Below are positions 5,347 to 6,340 of a stretch of DNA of 6,340 nucleotides, in pieces. The position numbers were made by a program, and so were the translations under genes. The stretch is taken from the NCBI GenBank assembly GCA_028866975.1, contig JAGWHG010000033.1, forward strand, positions 1-6,340, read 5' to 3'. The number at the start of each line of letters is the position of its first letter. Position 1 is the stretch's first letter. The DNA is from Microcaldota archaeon (GTDB taxonomy: Archaea > Micrarchaeota > Micrarchaeia > Micrarchaeales > CABMGC01). The notes below the pieces were generated by a model, which was not told the origin of the DNA, did not search any database, and worked only from the letters and a program-made list of their open reading frames with translations.

Positions 5347-5820
5347 ATGTCTGGAGTAGGGTTCAAGGGCAGCGACGATAAAGCATTCAAGGAGATGCAG
5401 AGGACAGAAAAGAGGGAGATCGATGCAGACGTGAAATTGCTGGAATCTGTAGCCAGGGCATCCAAGGGCGACAGATACAAGCATTCGACTTTAGAGTGCA
5501 ACATAAATTTTGCGAAGCGCAGGACAAGTCTTTGGCAGTTCTACATCTCGATGGCAAGTTCATCGTGCCTTGGCAGCTTGTATAACTGCGTCCAGCTTGA
5601 GAGAAACGAGGAGAAGATAAAGAAGGTGATCCTTGAGGTACATAAGAGAACAAAAGAAAAATTCACAGAGGCGCAGCTCTACAACGAAGTTCGGCAGATA
5701 TACCTAGATTACGGCTGCAGGTGCGGCTACCCGACCCTAATAGACTGGGATTCTATGAGCAGGATGCCGAAGATGAACGAGTCCGCAGGGCTTAAACTCT
5801 CGGACGTGTTCACAGATTGA
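5347..5820 (+). CDS. Hypothetical protein, 157 aa, cysteine-containing
   Basis: No family is recognised. The 157-residue product is soluble and mostly helical, with a charged N-terminal half (KAFKEMQRTEKREIDADVKLLESV) and five cysteines: C51, C74, C81, C124 and C126, the last two in DYGCRCGYPT. The spacing does not form a standard zinc finger, although C74/C81 and C124/C126 could bind a metal together. A basic central helix (ERNEEKIKKVILEVHKRTKEKF) follows. The start at 5347 is set by the TATA box 20 bases upstream; an ATG at 5314 would add 11 residues but lies on the promoter. The gene is divergent from the beta-helix protein gene, sharing the intergenic region 5188-5346, and convergent with the 16S rRNA gene. 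A T-rich tract (CCTTTTAATC) just after the stop may end its transcript. Confidence 0.7.
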   Translation: MSGVGFKGSDDKAFKEMQRTEKREIDADVKLLESVARASKGDRYKHSTLECNINFAKRRTSLWQFYISMASSSCLGSLYNCVQLERNEEKIKKVILEVHKRTKEKFTEAQLYNEVRQIYLDYGCRCGYPTLIDWDSMSRMPKMNESAGLKLSDVFTD

Positions 5821-5864
5821 TCTACCTTTTAATCATGCTGTGCAACTTTGCTCGGCTAGAGGCC

Positions 5865-5874
5865 AAAAAGAAAG
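5865..5874 (-). terminator. T-rich tract, possible 16S rRNA terminator
   Basis: On the minus strand, about 65 bases downstream of the 16S 3' end, the sequence reads CTTTCTTTTT. Archaeal RNA polymerase commonly stops at such U-rich tracts. As the next gene in this direction is on the opposite strand, the 16S transcript is expected to end about here. The rest of 5821-5937 holds no gene that I can see. Confidence 0.4.
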
Positions 5875-5917
5875 TAGCTTGAGGATTCAAAGAACGCAAT
5901 TGTACGCACACAAAATC

Positions 5918-5937
5918 AACTTCTAATAAAAGAAGTT
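5918..5937 (-). other. Hairpin directly behind the 16S rRNA 3' end
   Basis: In the RNA, AACUUCU and AGAAGUU form a perfect 7-base stem with a six-base loop (UUUAUU). The stem begins one base after the CCUCA tail of 16S rRNA. It could mark the mature 3' end for processing or take part in termination. The longer processing stem with the 5' flank cannot be seen since that flank lies outside the window. Confidence 0.55.

Positions 5938-6340
<403 letters not shown>

Overview
The window comes from an archaeon, most likely a small-genome DPANN lineage of the Micrarchaeota/ARMAN type. The evidence is an archaeal EF-1 alpha directly followed by an archaeal uS10 gene, a 16S rRNA 3' end carrying the archaeal GCUCCUUGCACACACCGCC signature, TATA-box promoters about 20-25 bases upstream of start codons, and a DUF929 + VKOR thiol-oxidation pair of the kind known from acidophilic archaea. 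The phylum is an inference; the domain Archaea is well supported.

Layout. Bases 19-321 (+) encode an MscL-type mechanosensitive channel that meets, tail to tail, the end of a four-gene minus-strand operon. Read 5' to 3' that operon is EF-1 alpha (3128-1857), ribosomal protein uS10 (1852-1547), a DUF929 thioredoxin-like exported protein (1529-738) and a VKOR-family membrane oxidoreductase (730-326). Upstream on the same strand are short genes, most with their own promoter: a 39-aa + 81-aa pair (3628-3252), a LAGLIDADG-fold protein lacking the usual acidic residues (4164-3685), a 94-aa helical orphan (4505-4221) and a left-handed beta-helix hexapeptide-repeat protein (5187-4564). A divergent plus-strand gene of unknown function follows (5347-5820). 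It converges on the 3' end of a 16S rRNA gene (minus strand, from about 5938 to beyond the window).

How the parts work together. EF-1 alpha and uS10 serve translation. The two genes behind them form a plausible extracytoplasmic disulfide relay, in which the DUF929 protein carries a CPYC motif and VKOR re-oxidises it. The 16S gene is not followed by a 23S gene, so the rRNA genes are unlinked here.

Most notable points: (1) uS10 is intact but has no ATG/GTG/TTG start in its frame, only CTG, next to a tandem GCCT duplication that would have pushed an ancestral TTG out of frame. (2) The 16S decoding site carries two paired substitutions (1404-1497 to U-A, 1406-1495 to C-G, E. coli numbering), and the anti-Shine-Dalgarno tail reads CCUCA instead of CCUCC. 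(3) An AACGAAY element sits 10-12 bases upstream of the TATA box in four promoters, with a weaker form in a fifth. All calls were made by eye, with no database search.
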